Shown here: positions 16,753 to 25,209 of the stretch, in pieces
Position numbering within the stretch: the stretch's first letter is position 1
Layout: every line of letters begins with the position of its first letter
Origin: Allobosea thiooxidans
GTDB taxonomy: Bacteria > Pseudomonadota > Alphaproteobacteria > Rhizobiales > Beijerinckiaceae
Assembly (NCBI RefSeq): GCF_900168195.1
Contig: NZ_FUYX01000012.1
Location: 62,001 to 126,000 of the forward strand
Reading direction: 5' to 3'
DNA: 64,000 nt
Translations under genes and position numbers: made by a program
The notes under the pieces: model-generated
What the model was told of the DNA's origin: nothing
Database searches by the model: none
Seen by the model: the letters and a program-made list of their open reading frames with translations, nothing else

Positions 16753-18284
16753 CGCAGCCGCGCGCGCCCGCCATCGAACTCCGCGGCATCTCTAAGCGCT
16801 TCGGCGCGGTGGCGGCCAACAAGGACGTCTCGCTCTCGGTCGCCGCCGGCTCGATCCACGGCATCGTCGGCGAGAACGGCGCCGGCAAGTCGACGCTGAT
16901 GTCGATCCTCTACGGCTTCTACGAGGCCGATGCCGGCGAGATCCGGATCGCCGGCGAAGCGCGGCGCATCCGCTCCCCGGCCGATGCGATCGCGGCCGGC
17001 ATCGGCATGGTCCATCAGCATTTCATGCTGGTCGAAACGCTGAGCGTGGTCGAGAACGTGGTTCTCGGCGCCGAGGGTGGCGCGCGTCTGGGGGGCGGGC
17101 TCGCGCGGGCCCGCGCCGAGCTCACCCGGCTCTCGCAGCAATACGGCCTCGCCATCGACCCCGATGCGACCGTCGGCGATCTCTCGGTCGGATTGCAGCA
17201 GCGCGTCGAAATCCTCAAGGCGCTCTATCGCGGCGCCGGGATCCTGATCCTCGACGAGCCGACGGCGGTGCTGACGCCGGCCGAGGCCGACCAGCTCTTC
17301 GCCTTGCTGCGCGCCCTCAGGACCCAGGGCAAGACGGTGATCCTGATCACCCACAAGCTGCGCGAGATCATGGACGTCACCGACGCGGTCTCGGTGATGC
17401 GGCGCGGCGAGATGGTCGCCCATCTCCGCACGGCCGCGACCTCGCCGCCGGAGCTGGCCGAGGCGATGGTCGGCCGGCGCGTGCTGCTGCGGGTCGAGAA
17501 GCCGCCGCGCGAGCGCGGCACGCCGGTGCTGGAGGCCGTCGGCCTGTGCTGCCGGGACGCGCGCGGCACCGAGACCCTGCGCGACGTCGGCCTGACCCTC
17601 CATGCCGGCGAGATCGTCGGCATCGCCGGTGTCGCCGGCAATGGCCAGAGCGAGCTGCTCGAGGTGCTCGCCGGGTTGATCCAGCCGGATCGCGGCGTGA
17701 TCCGGCTCGACGGGCAGATCCTCGCGACGGCCGACCGCGATCCGGCGCGGCTGCGCGAACGCGGCCTGATGCACGTCCCCGAGGACCGGCAGCGCAGCGG
17801 CCTCGTCGCCGCGTTCTCGGCCGCCGAGAGCGCGATCCTGGGCTATCAGCACGACCCCGCCTTCGGTGCCGGCCCGCTGCTCCAGCCGGCCCGGATCGAG
17901 GCCCATGCGCGCGAGGCCTTCGCGGCCTATGACGTGCGCCCGCCCGATCCCGCGCTGAAGACCGCGAAATTCTCCGGCGGCAACCAGCAGAAGATCGTGC
18001 TCGCGCGAGAGATCGAGCGGCGCCCGAAAGTGCTGCTCGTCGGCCAGCCGACGCGCGGTGTCGATATCGGCGCGATCGAGTTCATCCATCGCCGGCTGCT
18101 GGCGCTGCGCGATGCCGGCGTCGCCATCCTGCTCGTCTCGGTCGAGCTCGAGGAGGTGATGGCGCTCTCCGACCGGATCATCGCCATGTGCGGGGGCCGG
18201 ATCACCGGCGAGCGCGCGGCGGAGGCCGCCGACGAGCGCGATCTCGGCCTGCTGATGGCCGGCGTCACGGGGGAGGCGGCGTGA
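16749..18284 (+). CDS. ABC transporter ATP-binding protein, duplicated (BMP/nucleoside type)
   Basis: A 511-residue protein with two fused ATPase domains, as in the YufO/RbsA-type importers. Domain 1 has Walker A GENGAGKST, signature LSVGLQQRVEILKAL and Walker B ILILDEPTAVLTP. Domain 2 starts near residue 260 with a degenerate P-loop GVAGNGQSE, signature FSGGNQQKIVLAREI and VLLVGQPTRGVD in the Walker B region. The ATG overlaps the MBL stop and the end overlaps the first permease start by 4 bp. It energises nucleoside uptake. Confidence 0.95.
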   Translation: MTQPRAPAIELRGISKRFGAVAANKDVSLSVAAGSIHGIVGENGAGKSTLMSILYGFYEADAGEIRIAGEARRIRSPADAIAAGIGMVHQHFMLVETLSVVENVVLGAEGGARLGGGLARARAELTRLSQQYGLAIDPDATVGDLSVGLQQRVEILKALYRGAGILILDEPTAVLTPAEADQLFALLRALRTQGKTVILITHKLREIMDVTDAVSVMRRGEMVAHLRTAATSPPELAEAMVGRRVLLRVEKPPRERGTPVLEAVGLCCRDARGTETLRDVGLTLHAGEIVGIAGVAGNGQSELLEVLAGLIQPDRGVIRLDGQILATADRDPARLRERGLMHVPEDRQRSGLVAAFSAAESAILGYQHDPAFGAGPLLQPARIEAHAREAFAAYDVRPPDPALKTAKFSGGNQQKIVLAREIERRPKVLLVGQPTRGVDIGAIEFIHRRLLALRDAGVAILLVSVELEEVMALSDRIIAMCGGRITGERAAEAADERDLGLLMAGVTGEAA

Positions 18285-19384
18285 GCGCAGCCCCTATCGA
18301 GCTGCCGCGCTGGGCCGATGTCGCGCTGGTGCCGCTGGTCTCGGTCGCGGCCGCCCTCCTCGTCGCGGGCCTCGTCGTCATCGGTATCGGCGAGAATCCG
18401 CTGGAGGCGACGGCACTGATGTTGCGCGGCGCGCTCGGCAGCGCCGAGGGCATCGGCTTCACCCTCTACTACGCGACGAACTTCATCTTCACCGGCCTCG
18501 CCGTGGCCGTCGCCTTCCATGCCGGGTTGTTCAACATCGGCGGTGAGGGGCAGGCGACGGCGGCCGGCATCGCGATGGCGTTCGCCTGTCTCGGCCTGTC
18601 CTGGGCGCCGGGCTTCATCGCCGTTCCGCTTGCGATCCTCGCAGCGGCGGCGGGCGGCGCGCTCTGGGCCTTCATCCCGGGCTGGCTGCAGGCGAAGCGC
18701 GGCAGCCATGTCGTGATCACCACGATCATGCTGAACTTCGTCGCCGCGACGCTGATCGTCTATCTGCTGCGCGAGGTCATCGGCAAGCCGGGCTCGATGC
18801 AGCCCGAGACGCCGGATTTCCCGGCCCAGGCCGTGTTGACGCCGATGCATCAGCTCCTCGCCCCATTCGGGCTCAGGCTGCCCCCGACCCCGCTGAACAG
18901 CGCCTTGCTGCTGGCGCTTCTGTCGCTCTTCGCCGTCTGGCTGCTGATCTGGCGCACGCGGCTGGGCTATGCCATCCGCACCGTCGGCGCCAATCCGCGC
19001 GCGGCCGCCTATGCCGGCATCTCCCCGGCGGCCGTGACGATGGTCGCCATGGCGATCTCGGGCGCCCTTGCCGGCGGCCTGGCCGTCAACGAGGCGCTCG
19101 GCGTGCAGCACCGGCTGGTCCTCGATTTCACCGCCGGCTACGGCTTCGTCGGCATCGCGGTCGCCCTGATGGGGCGCGGCCATCCGGTCGGCGTCGGCCT
19201 GGCGGCGCTGCTCTTCGGCGTGCTCTACCAGGGCGGGGCGGAGCTCTCCTTCGACAAGCCGGCGATCACCCGCGACATGGTGGTGGTGATCGGCGGGGTG
19301 CTCATCCTCTTCGCCGGCGCGCTCGACGGTCTGTTCCGCCGCCTTGTCGCCGGCGTGCTGCGCAGCGGCCGGAGCGGCGCCTGA
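18281..19384 (+). CDS. ABC transporter permease, nucleoside type (YufP/RbsC-like)
   Basis: A 367-residue membrane protein of the BPD_transp_2 family with multiple hydrophobic segments. Characteristic parts are NFIFTGLAVAVAFHAGLFNIGGEGQATAAGIAMAF and RLGYAIRTVGANPRAAAYAGISPAAVTMVAMAISGALAGGLAV. The GTG start at 18281 overlaps the ATPase stop (GTGA). It shares one base with the next permease, with which it should form the heterodimeric channel for nucleosides. Confidence 0.95.
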   Translation: MSAAPIELPRWADVALVPLVSVAAALLVAGLVVIGIGENPLEATALMLRGALGSAEGIGFTLYYATNFIFTGLAVAVAFHAGLFNIGGEGQATAAGIAMAFACLGLSWAPGFIAVPLAILAAAAGGALWAFIPGWLQAKRGSHVVITTIMLNFVAATLIVYLLREVIGKPGSMQPETPDFPAQAVLTPMHQLLAPFGLRLPPTPLNSALLLALLSLFAVWLLIWRTRLGYAIRTVGANPRAAAYAGISPAAVTMVAMAISGALAGGLAVNEALGVQHRLVLDFTAGYGFVGIAVALMGRGHPVGVGLAALLFGVLYQGGAELSFDKPAITRDMVVVIGGVLILFAGALDGLFRRLVAGVLRSGRSGA

Positions 19385-20358
19385 TGGACTGGCTCCAGAC
19401 GCTCGCCGTGGTGCTCGATTCGACGATCCGGCTGTCGGTGCCGCTTATCTGCGCGGCGATGGCCGGCCTCTGGTCGGAGCGGGCCGGCGTGGTCGATATC
19501 GGCCTCGAGGGCAAGATGCTGATCGCCGCCTTCGCCTCGGCGGTCGCGGCCTTCGCCAGCGGCTCGGCCTGGATCGGGCTCGGGGCCGGCGTCCTCGCGG
19601 CGCTGGCGCTGGCGCTCGTCCACGGCTTCGCCGCCATCACCTGGCGCGGCAACCAGATCGTCTCCGGCGTCGCCATCAACATGCTAGCGGCGGGGCTCAC
19701 CGTGATCCTCGGCAATGCCTGGTACGGGCAGGGCGGGCGCACGCCCTCGCTCGAAGGCGCCGCCCGCTTCGGCGAACTGACGCTGCCCTTCGCCCGCTGG
19801 GCGCGCGAGCACGTGCCCATCCTCGGCCTGTTCTATGACGAGGTGATCTCGGGCCACTCGGCGCCGGCCTATCTCGCCTTCCTCTGCGTGCTGCTCACGG
19901 CTTTCGTCCTGAAGCGCACGCGCTTCGGCCTGCGCATCCGTGCCGTCGGCGAGAATCCGGCGGCGGTCGATACCGCCGGCATCTCGGTGGCGCGGCTGCG
20001 CTATGGAGCGGTGGCGATCTGCGGGCTGCTCTGCGGGCTCGGCGGCACCTATCTCGCCGCCGCGCAATCGGCCGGCTTCCTGCCGCATATGACGGCCGGG
20101 CGCGGCTTCATCGCGCTCGCCGCCGTGATCTTCGCCAATTGGCGGCCCTGGCCTGCGCTCGGCGCCTGCCTGCTCTTCGGCCTGCTCGACGCGGTCGCGA
20201 TCCGCCTGCAGGGCGTGACCCTGCCCGGCATCGGGCTGGTTCCGGTGGAAGCGATCCAGGCCCTGCCCTATGTCATGACCGTCGTGCTGCTCGCCGGCTT
20301 CATCGGCAAGGCGACGCCGCCCAGGGCGTCCGGCCTGCCCTATGTCAAGGAACGCTGA
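19384..20358 (+). CDS. ABC transporter permease, nucleoside type (YufQ-like)
   Basis: A 324-residue second permease. It shows SVPLICAAMAGLWSERAGVVDIGLEGKMLIAAFASA, GNQIVSGVAINMLAAGLTVILG and RFGLRIRAVGENPAAVDTAGISVARLRYGAVAICGLLCGLGGTYLA, all standard for the second subunit of BMP-type systems. The ATG overlaps the previous stop (TGATG). The cytidine deaminase gene begins 11 bp after its stop, tying transport to catabolism. Confidence 0.95.
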   Translation: MDWLQTLAVVLDSTIRLSVPLICAAMAGLWSERAGVVDIGLEGKMLIAAFASAVAAFASGSAWIGLGAGVLAALALALVHGFAAITWRGNQIVSGVAINMLAAGLTVILGNAWYGQGGRTPSLEGAARFGELTLPFARWAREHVPILGLFYDEVISGHSAPAYLAFLCVLLTAFVLKRTRFGLRIRAVGENPAAVDTAGISVARLRYGAVAICGLLCGLGGTYLAAAQSAGFLPHMTAGRGFIALAAVIFANWRPWPALGACLLFGLLDAVAIRLQGVTLPGIGLVPVEAIQALPYVMTVVLLAGFIGKATPPRASGLPYVKER

Positions 20359-20369
20359 CGAGGATCGCC

Positions 20370-20780
20370 ATGGCGGACCAGCCCGATTTCGACGCCCTCT
20401 TCGCCGCCGCCGCGACGGTCCAGCCGCGAGCCTACGCGCCCTATTCGTGTTTCAAGGTCGGCGCGGCCCTGCTCGGCGATGACGGCGCCGTCTATGCCGG
20501 CTGCAATGTCGAGAACGCGGCCTACCCGGTCGGCGCCTGCGCCGAGGCCGGCGCGATCTCGGCGATGATCGCTGGCGGCGCGAAGGCGATCCGCGCCATT
20601 CTCGTCTTCGGCGAGGGCGGGGAGCTGGTCACGCCCTGCGGCGGCTGCCGGCAGCGCATCCGCGAATTCGCCGCCCCCGAGACCCCGGTCGCGATCGCCG
20701 GGCCCGGCGGCATCCGCGCGCGCTTCACCCTGGCGGAGCTGTTGCCAGCATCCTTCGGACCGGCCAATTTGCCGCGGTGA
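20370..20780 (+). CDS. cdd: Cytidine deaminase
   Basis: A 136-residue zinc enzyme that deaminates cytidine and deoxycytidine to uridine and deoxyuridine. The catalytic CAEAGAIS motif (C-A-E) and the zinc-binding PCGGCRQ motif are both present, with YSCFKVGAALL and GCNVENAAYPVG binding the ribose. Length is typical of the small tetrameric class. ATG 20370 follows a GAGGAT purine stretch. In this operon it converts imported cytidine for the pyrimidine phosphorylase encoded downstream. Confidence 0.97.
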   Translation: MADQPDFDALFAAAATVQPRAYAPYSCFKVGAALLGDDGAVYAGCNVENAAYPVGACAEAGAISAMIAGGAKAIRAILVFGEGGELVTPCGGCRQRIREFAAPETPVAIAGPGGIRARFTLAELLPASFGPANLPR

Positions 20781-20820
20781 TTTGCGAGCGGCCGCGGGGC
20801 GGCCGGGGAGAGAGGATCCG

Positions 20821-21630
20821 ATGGCGGCCGATCCGGCCTTCGACGCGGCGGCATCCGTATTGGCCGAGCGCGGCATCGACACGATCGATTGCGCGCTCGT
20901 CCTTGGCACCGGGCTCGGCGCCATCGCCGAGGATGTGCAGGATGCCCTGCGTATCCCCTATGCCGATCTGCCCGGTTTCCCGCGTGGCGAGGTGTCCGGC
21001 CATGCCCGCCAGCTCTGCTACGGCACGCTGCATGGCCGCAAGGTGCTGATCTATCAGGGCCGCGCCCATTACTACGAGGGCGGCGATCCGGCGGTGATGC
21101 GCGTGCCGCTCGGTGTGCTGACGGCCTTCGGCTCGCCGCCGCTGATCCTGACCAATGCGGCAGGCTCGCTTTCGGCGGAGATGCGGCCCGGAAGCCTCGC
21201 CCTGATCACCGATCACATCAACCTGAACGGGCCCAACCCGCTGGTCGGCGACCATGGCGACGGCCGTTTCGTGCCGATGGTCGATGCCTATGACCCGCAT
21301 CTGCGCGGCCGGCTGAAGCGCGCGGCACAGAAGGTCGCCGTGTCGCTCGGCGAGGGCGTCTATATGTGGTTCTCCGGGCCGAGTTTCGAGACGCCGGCCG
21401 AGATCCGCATGGCGAAGCTGCTGGGTGCCGATCTGGTCGGCATGTCGACCGTGCCGGAGGTGATCCTGGCGCGGCGGCATGACATCCGCGTCGCCGGGCT
21501 GTCGATCGTCACCAATATGGGCGCGGGCCTGCATGGCGGCGCGCCGCATCACGCCGAGACGCGCGATGTCGCAGCCGTGGCCGCCGGCGCGTTGCGGCGC
21601 CTGCTGCGCGCCTTTCTCTCGGAGCACTGA
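20821..21630 (+). CDS. punA: Purine-nucleoside phosphorylase (trimeric type)
   Basis: A 269-residue phosphorylase cleaving purine (deoxy)nucleosides to base and (deoxy)ribose-1-phosphate. Family motifs include VLGTGLGAIAEDV (phosphate loop), QGRAHYYEGGDPAVMRVPLGVL, LTNAAGSLS, GPSFETPAEIRM, STVPEVILARR (substrate site) and TNMGAGL. The ATG at 20821 follows GAGAGGATCCG, which suits a ribosome-binding site; an in-frame GTG-type start further up is less likely. It lies between cdd and deoC in a nucleoside-salvage operon. Confidence 0.96.
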   Translation: MAADPAFDAAASVLAERGIDTIDCALVLGTGLGAIAEDVQDALRIPYADLPGFPRGEVSGHARQLCYGTLHGRKVLIYQGRAHYYEGGDPAVMRVPLGVLTAFGSPPLILTNAAGSLSAEMRPGSLALITDHINLNGPNPLVGDHGDGRFVPMVDAYDPHLRGRLKRAAQKVAVSLGEGVYMWFSGPSFETPAEIRMAKLLGADLVGMSTVPEVILARRHDIRVAGLSIVTNMGAGLHGGAPHHAETRDVAAVAAGALRRLLRAFLSEH

Positions 21631-21633
21631 GCC

Positions 21634-22395
21634 ATGTCGGACGCCGATATCGCCAGGCGCGCCCTGGCCTTGCTCGATCTCACCGATCTCGCCGATGACG
21701 CCACTACGGAGGGCGCGCGCGCGCTGTGTGGCCGCGCCGTCTCCGGCCCGGTTCCGGTCGCGGCGGTCTGCCTCTGGCCGCGCTTCGTCGCGACGGCGCG
21801 GGCCGAGCTCGGCGATGGGCCCGTCCGCATCGCGACCGTCGTCAACTTCCCCGATGGCGGCACCCCGATCGCGCCGGTGCTCTGCGAGACCGAGGAGGCG
21901 CTGGAAGCCGGCGCCGACGAGATCGACCTCGTCCTGCCCTGGCGCGCCGTCCTGGCCGGCCAGACCACGGCGGCGACGGCCATGGTCCGCAACGTCAAGA
22001 TGCGCTGCGGCGACAGGTTGCTGAAGGTGATCCTCGAGACCGGGGAATATCCCGACCTCGACAAGGTCCGGGCCGCATCCGAGCTCGCCATCGGCGCCGG
22101 CGCCGACTTCATCAAGACCTCGACCGGCAAGACCGCCCGCTCCGCCAGCATCCCGGCGGCGCGCGTCATGCTCGGCGTGATTGGCATGACGGCGCGGCCG
22201 GTCGGGCTCAAGCCATCCGGCGGCATCCGCACGCTTGCCGATGCGAAGAGCTATCTCGACCTGGCGGATGCGATCATGGGCTCCGACTGGGCGACGCCGG
22301 CCACGTTCCGCTTCGGCGCCAGCGGCCTGCATGCGGCGCTGGTCGCCGCGATCGGCGGTTCCGCGCCGGACGCCGCACCCCAGGGGAACTACTGA
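21634..22395 (+). CDS. deoC: Deoxyribose-phosphate aldolase
   Basis: A 253-residue class I aldolase splitting deoxyribose-5-phosphate into glyceraldehyde-3-phosphate and acetaldehyde. The Schiff-base lysine is in FIKTSTGKTARSA, the proton-relay aspartate in EIDLVLPWRAVL, and a second lysine in the VGLKPSGGIRT strand. Its stop is immediately followed by the deoA start codon. Phosphopentomutase (deoB), needed to link deoxyribose-1-phosphate to this step, is not in the window. Confidence 0.97.
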   Translation: MSDADIARRALALLDLTDLADDATTEGARALCGRAVSGPVPVAAVCLWPRFVATARAELGDGPVRIATVVNFPDGGTPIAPVLCETEEALEAGADEIDLVLPWRAVLAGQTTAATAMVRNVKMRCGDRLLKVILETGEYPDLDKVRAASELAIGAGADFIKTSTGKTARSASIPAARVMLGVIGMTARPVGLKPSGGIRTLADAKSYLDLADAIMGSDWATPATFRFGASGLHAALVAAIGGSAPDAAPQGNY

Positions 22396-23721
22396 ATGCG
22401 CCTGACCCAGGAGATCATCGCCGCCAAGCGCGACGGTGCCGAACTGCCCGATGACGATATCCGCCAGCTCATCGCCGGGCTGACCGACGGCTCGGTCAGC
22501 GAAGGGCAGGCCGCCGCTTTCGCCATGGCGGTCTATTTCAACGGCATGAACGCCAGGGAGCGCGTCGCCCTCACCCTCGCCATGCGCGATTCGGGCACCG
22601 TGCTGCGCTGGGACGACCTGCCCGGGCCGGCGCTCGACAAGCATTCGACGGGCGGCGTCGGCGATACGGTCAGCCTTCCGCTGGCGGCTGCGGTCGCGGC
22701 CTGCGGCGGTTATGTGCCGATGATCTCCGGTCGCGGTCTCGGCCATACCGGCGGAACGCTCGACAAGCTCGACGCCGTGCCGGGCTATGTGACGCAACCG
22801 GGTGTCGGGTTGTTCCGGGAGGTCGTTCGCGAGGTGGGCTGCGCCATCATCGGCCAGACTGCCGATCTCGCTCCGGCGGACAAGCGGCTCTATGCGATCC
22901 GGGACGTCACCGCGACGGTGGAGACGATCCCGCTGCTGGTCTCCTCCATCCTGTCGAAGAAGCTGGCTGCCGGCCTCCACGGCCTGGCCATGGATGTGAA
23001 GTTCGGCTCCGGCGCCTTCCTGCCGGATTATGCCAAGGCGCAGGCCCTGGCGCAGGCCCTGGTCGAGGTCGCCAATGGCGCCGGCCTGCCGACCACCGCC
23101 CTGCTGACGCATATGGGCGAGCCGCTTGCTTCCGCTGCCGGCAACGCGCTCGAGGTCGCCTATGCGCTCGACCATCTCACCGGGCGCAGGCGCGAGCCGC
23201 GCTTCCACGAGGTCACGGTCGCGCTGGGCGCCGAGATGCTGGTGCTGGGCAGGCTCGCTCCCGATCTGGATGCGGCGCGCGCCAGGATCGAGGAGGCCTT
23301 CGCCTCCGGCGCCGCCGCCGAGCGTTTCGCCCGTATGGTCACGGCGCTCGGAGGGCCGGCCGATCTGCTCGAGAAGCCTGAACGTCATCTCGCCGCCGCG
23401 CCGATCGTGAAGCCGGTCTTCGCCGAGGCGGCCGGGGCGGTTGCCGAGATCGACACCCGCGCGGTCGGGCTCGCCGTCGTCGCGCTCGGCGGCGGCCGCG
23501 TCCGTCCGCAGGACCCGATCGACCATGCCGTGGGCATCGTCGAGCTGGCGGGGCTCGGCGACCGTATCGGCTCCGACCGCCCGCTCGGCATCGTCCATGC
23601 CCGCGACGAGGCGGCCTGGGCTGCGGCGAGTGCGCGCTTGCGCAAGGCCTATCGGATCGGAGAGGCTGCGCCGCGCGGCGCTCTCGTCGCGGAACGGATC
23701 AAGGAGAGGTTTTCGGCATGA
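22396..23721 (+). CDS. deoA: Thymidine/pyrimidine-nucleoside phosphorylase
   Basis: A 441-residue phosphorylase for thymidine, deoxyuridine and perhaps uridine. The signature DKHSTGGVGDTVSLPLAA, MISGRGLGHTGGTLDKLD, and KKLAAGLHGLAMDVKFGSGAF are all present. Length fits the DeoA/PdpA family; strict thymidine versus broad specificity cannot be told by eye. It begins one base after the deoC stop and overlaps the next gene by 4 bp (ATGA). Confidence 0.95.
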   Translation: MRLTQEIIAAKRDGAELPDDDIRQLIAGLTDGSVSEGQAAAFAMAVYFNGMNARERVALTLAMRDSGTVLRWDDLPGPALDKHSTGGVGDTVSLPLAAAVAACGGYVPMISGRGLGHTGGTLDKLDAVPGYVTQPGVGLFREVVREVGCAIIGQTADLAPADKRLYAIRDVTATVETIPLLVSSILSKKLAAGLHGLAMDVKFGSGAFLPDYAKAQALAQALVEVANGAGLPTTALLTHMGEPLASAAGNALEVAYALDHLTGRRREPRFHEVTVALGAEMLVLGRLAPDLDAARARIEEAFASGAAAERFARMVTALGGPADLLEKPERHLAAAPIVKPVFAEAAGAVAEIDTRAVGLAVVALGGGRVRPQDPIDHAVGIVELAGLGDRIGSDRPLGIVHARDEAAWAAASARLRKAYRIGEAAPRGALVAERIKERFSA

Positions 23722-24662
23722 GTCTGCTTCTGGCCATGACGAGCTGGCATGTCGAGGATTGGCGGGCGCGCTTCCAGGCGCTGCTGCCGGAGATGCCGAT
23801 CGTCGTCCTTGGCGAGCCGTTCGATCGCCGCGCCGTCCACTACGTCGCGAGCTGGAAGCATCCGGCCGGCAGCCTGACCGGCCTGCCCAACCTCGCCGCG
23901 ATCTTCTCGCTCGGCGCCGGCGTCGACTTCCTCTTCGCCGACGACAAGCTGCCGGCCGCGCCGATCGCGCGCGTCGTCGATCCCGACCTCACGGCGCGGA
24001 TGAGCGAATATGTCGTGCTGCACTGCCTGATGTATCTGCGCCAGCAGCACCGCTACGACCGGCAGCAGGCGCAGGCGCTCTGGGAGGACGACCGCAGCCA
24101 GCCGGCCGCCGGCGCGATCCGCGTTGGCATCATGGGGCTGGGCGAGCTCGGCCAGGACGCCGCCCGCAAGCTGCGGGTCATGGGTTTCGATGTCGCCGGC
24201 TGGAGCCGCTCGCCCAAGGCGCTCGACGGGCTGCCGAGCTTCTCCGGCGAGGACGGCATGAAGGCTTTCCTCGCCCGCACGGATATTCTCGTCAGCCTCC
24301 TGCCGCTGACGCCGGAAACGCGCGGCCTCATCAATTCCGAGCTGCTCTCCGGCCTGGCACGGGACGGGCGCCTGGGCGGGCCGTTCCTGATCAATGCCGG
24401 GCGCGGCGGCCTGCAGGTCGAGGCCGACATCCTGGCCGCGCTCGATGCCGGCACGCTGAAGGGCGCGACACTCGACGTCTTCGAGACCGAACCGCTGCCC
24501 TCGGACTCGCCGCTTTGGCTCCACCCGGCCGTGACCGTCACCCCGCATAATGCGGCGATGTCGGAGCCCGAGGCGATCGCTGGGCTGATCGCGGCGCAGG
24601 TCAGGCGGCTTGAGGCCGGCGAGCCTCTGCAGAACGTGGTCGACCCGGCGCGGGGTTACTGA
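23718..24662 (+). CDS. D-2-hydroxyacid dehydrogenase, GhrA-like glyoxylate/hydroxypyruvate reductase
   Basis: A 314-residue NAD(P)-dependent reductase. The Rossmann motif is VGIMGLGELGQDAARKLRVMGFDVAGWSRS, the catalytic Arg lies in INAGRGGLQVEADIL, Glu in DVFETEPLP and His in VTPHNAAMSEPEAIAG. The N-terminus SLLLAMTSWHVEDWRARFQALLPEM is GhrA-like. It reduces glyoxylate or hydroxypyruvate in known members. Its ATG overlaps the deoA stop, so it is the last gene of the nucleoside operon, an unexpected place for it. Confidence 0.9.
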   Translation: MSLLLAMTSWHVEDWRARFQALLPEMPIVVLGEPFDRRAVHYVASWKHPAGSLTGLPNLAAIFSLGAGVDFLFADDKLPAAPIARVVDPDLTARMSEYVVLHCLMYLRQQHRYDRQQAQALWEDDRSQPAAGAIRVGIMGLGELGQDAARKLRVMGFDVAGWSRSPKALDGLPSFSGEDGMKAFLARTDILVSLLPLTPETRGLINSELLSGLARDGRLGGPFLINAGRGGLQVEADILAALDAGTLKGATLDVFETEPLPSDSPLWLHPAVTVTPHNAAMSEPEAIAGLIAAQVRRLEAGEPLQNVVDPARGY

Positions 24663-24755
24663 GCCGGTTCCCAGGCGCCGCAGGGGGGCGGCGCGAGCCG
24701 GATTCTTGGCCTGTTCTTGAAATATTCCCGGTTCGGCGTAGAATAATGGCACCAG

Positions 24756-24773
24756 CGCCTCGTGCGCGAGGCG
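24756..24773. promoter_or_regulatory. GC-rich hairpin in the leader of the SPW gene
   Basis: CGCCTCG (24756-24762), loop TGCG, CGAGGCG (24767-24773) form a perfect 7-bp stem 35 bp before the SPW gene start, downstream of the A/T-rich stretch near 24715-24748 that probably contains its promoter. Function unknown: a leader structure or a weak terminator for the upstream operon. Confidence 0.4.
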
Positions 24774-24808
24774 TAGTGGTTGGATGATCGTCACCGATGG
24801 AGGTGATC

Positions 24809-25171
24809 ATGTTGACCGCGAATACGAACGCCAGGCGACCACAGGACTGGTGTAATCTGATCCTTGCCGGGCTGTTGTTCTTCTCGCCATGGTTCATGGG
24901 CTTTGTCGGCGACTTCATGCCGACGCGCAATGCATGGATCGTCGGTGTGGTGCTCGCGCTGGTCGCGGTCGCCGCGCTTTCGGCCTTCGCCGAATGGGAG
25001 GAATGGCTCAATCTCGCGCTCGGACTGTGGCTGGTGGCAGCGCCCTGGATGCTCGGCTTCACCAGTAACTTCGCCGCTTTCTGGAGCCATGTCGTCCTCG
25101 GTCTGCTGACCGCGGCGGTGTCGGCCTGGGCGGTGTGGGACTATCGGCACGAGCCGCACGCGACGGCCTGA
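24809..25171 (+). CDS. SPW repeat-containing small membrane protein
   Basis: A 120-residue membrane protein with about four hydrophobic segments. Two SPW-type motifs are visible, FFSPWFMGF and VAAPWMLGF, separated by about 57 residues, the layout of the SPW repeat family. The function of the family is not established. ATG 24809 is chosen because GGAGGT lies at 24799-24804; an ATG at 24797 overlaps that sequence. The gene stands alone, with its own A/T-rich upstream region, converging on the sugar transporter. Confidence 0.85.
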   Translation: MLTANTNARRPQDWCNLILAGLLFFSPWFMGFVGDFMPTRNAWIVGVVLALVAVAALSAFAEWEEWLNLALGLWLVAAPWMLGFTSNFAAFWSHVVLGLLTAAVSAWAVWDYRHEPHATA

Positions 25172-25209
25172 CGGGCCGATCGCCGTCCCGGGCAATGCCG
25201 GTCCCGGCG

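Noticed and set aside
20725..23598. A 957-codon open frame on the minus strand opposite deoA, deoC and punA
   Set aside because: It is antisense to four well-supported enzymes, is rich in Arg/Gly/Asp/His with no family motif, and arises from the GC bias at third positions.
24663..24808. An EcfG promoter before the SPW gene
   Set aside because: No GGAAC-N16/17-CGTT match was found; the A/T-rich stretch offers only a vague housekeeping-type promoter.
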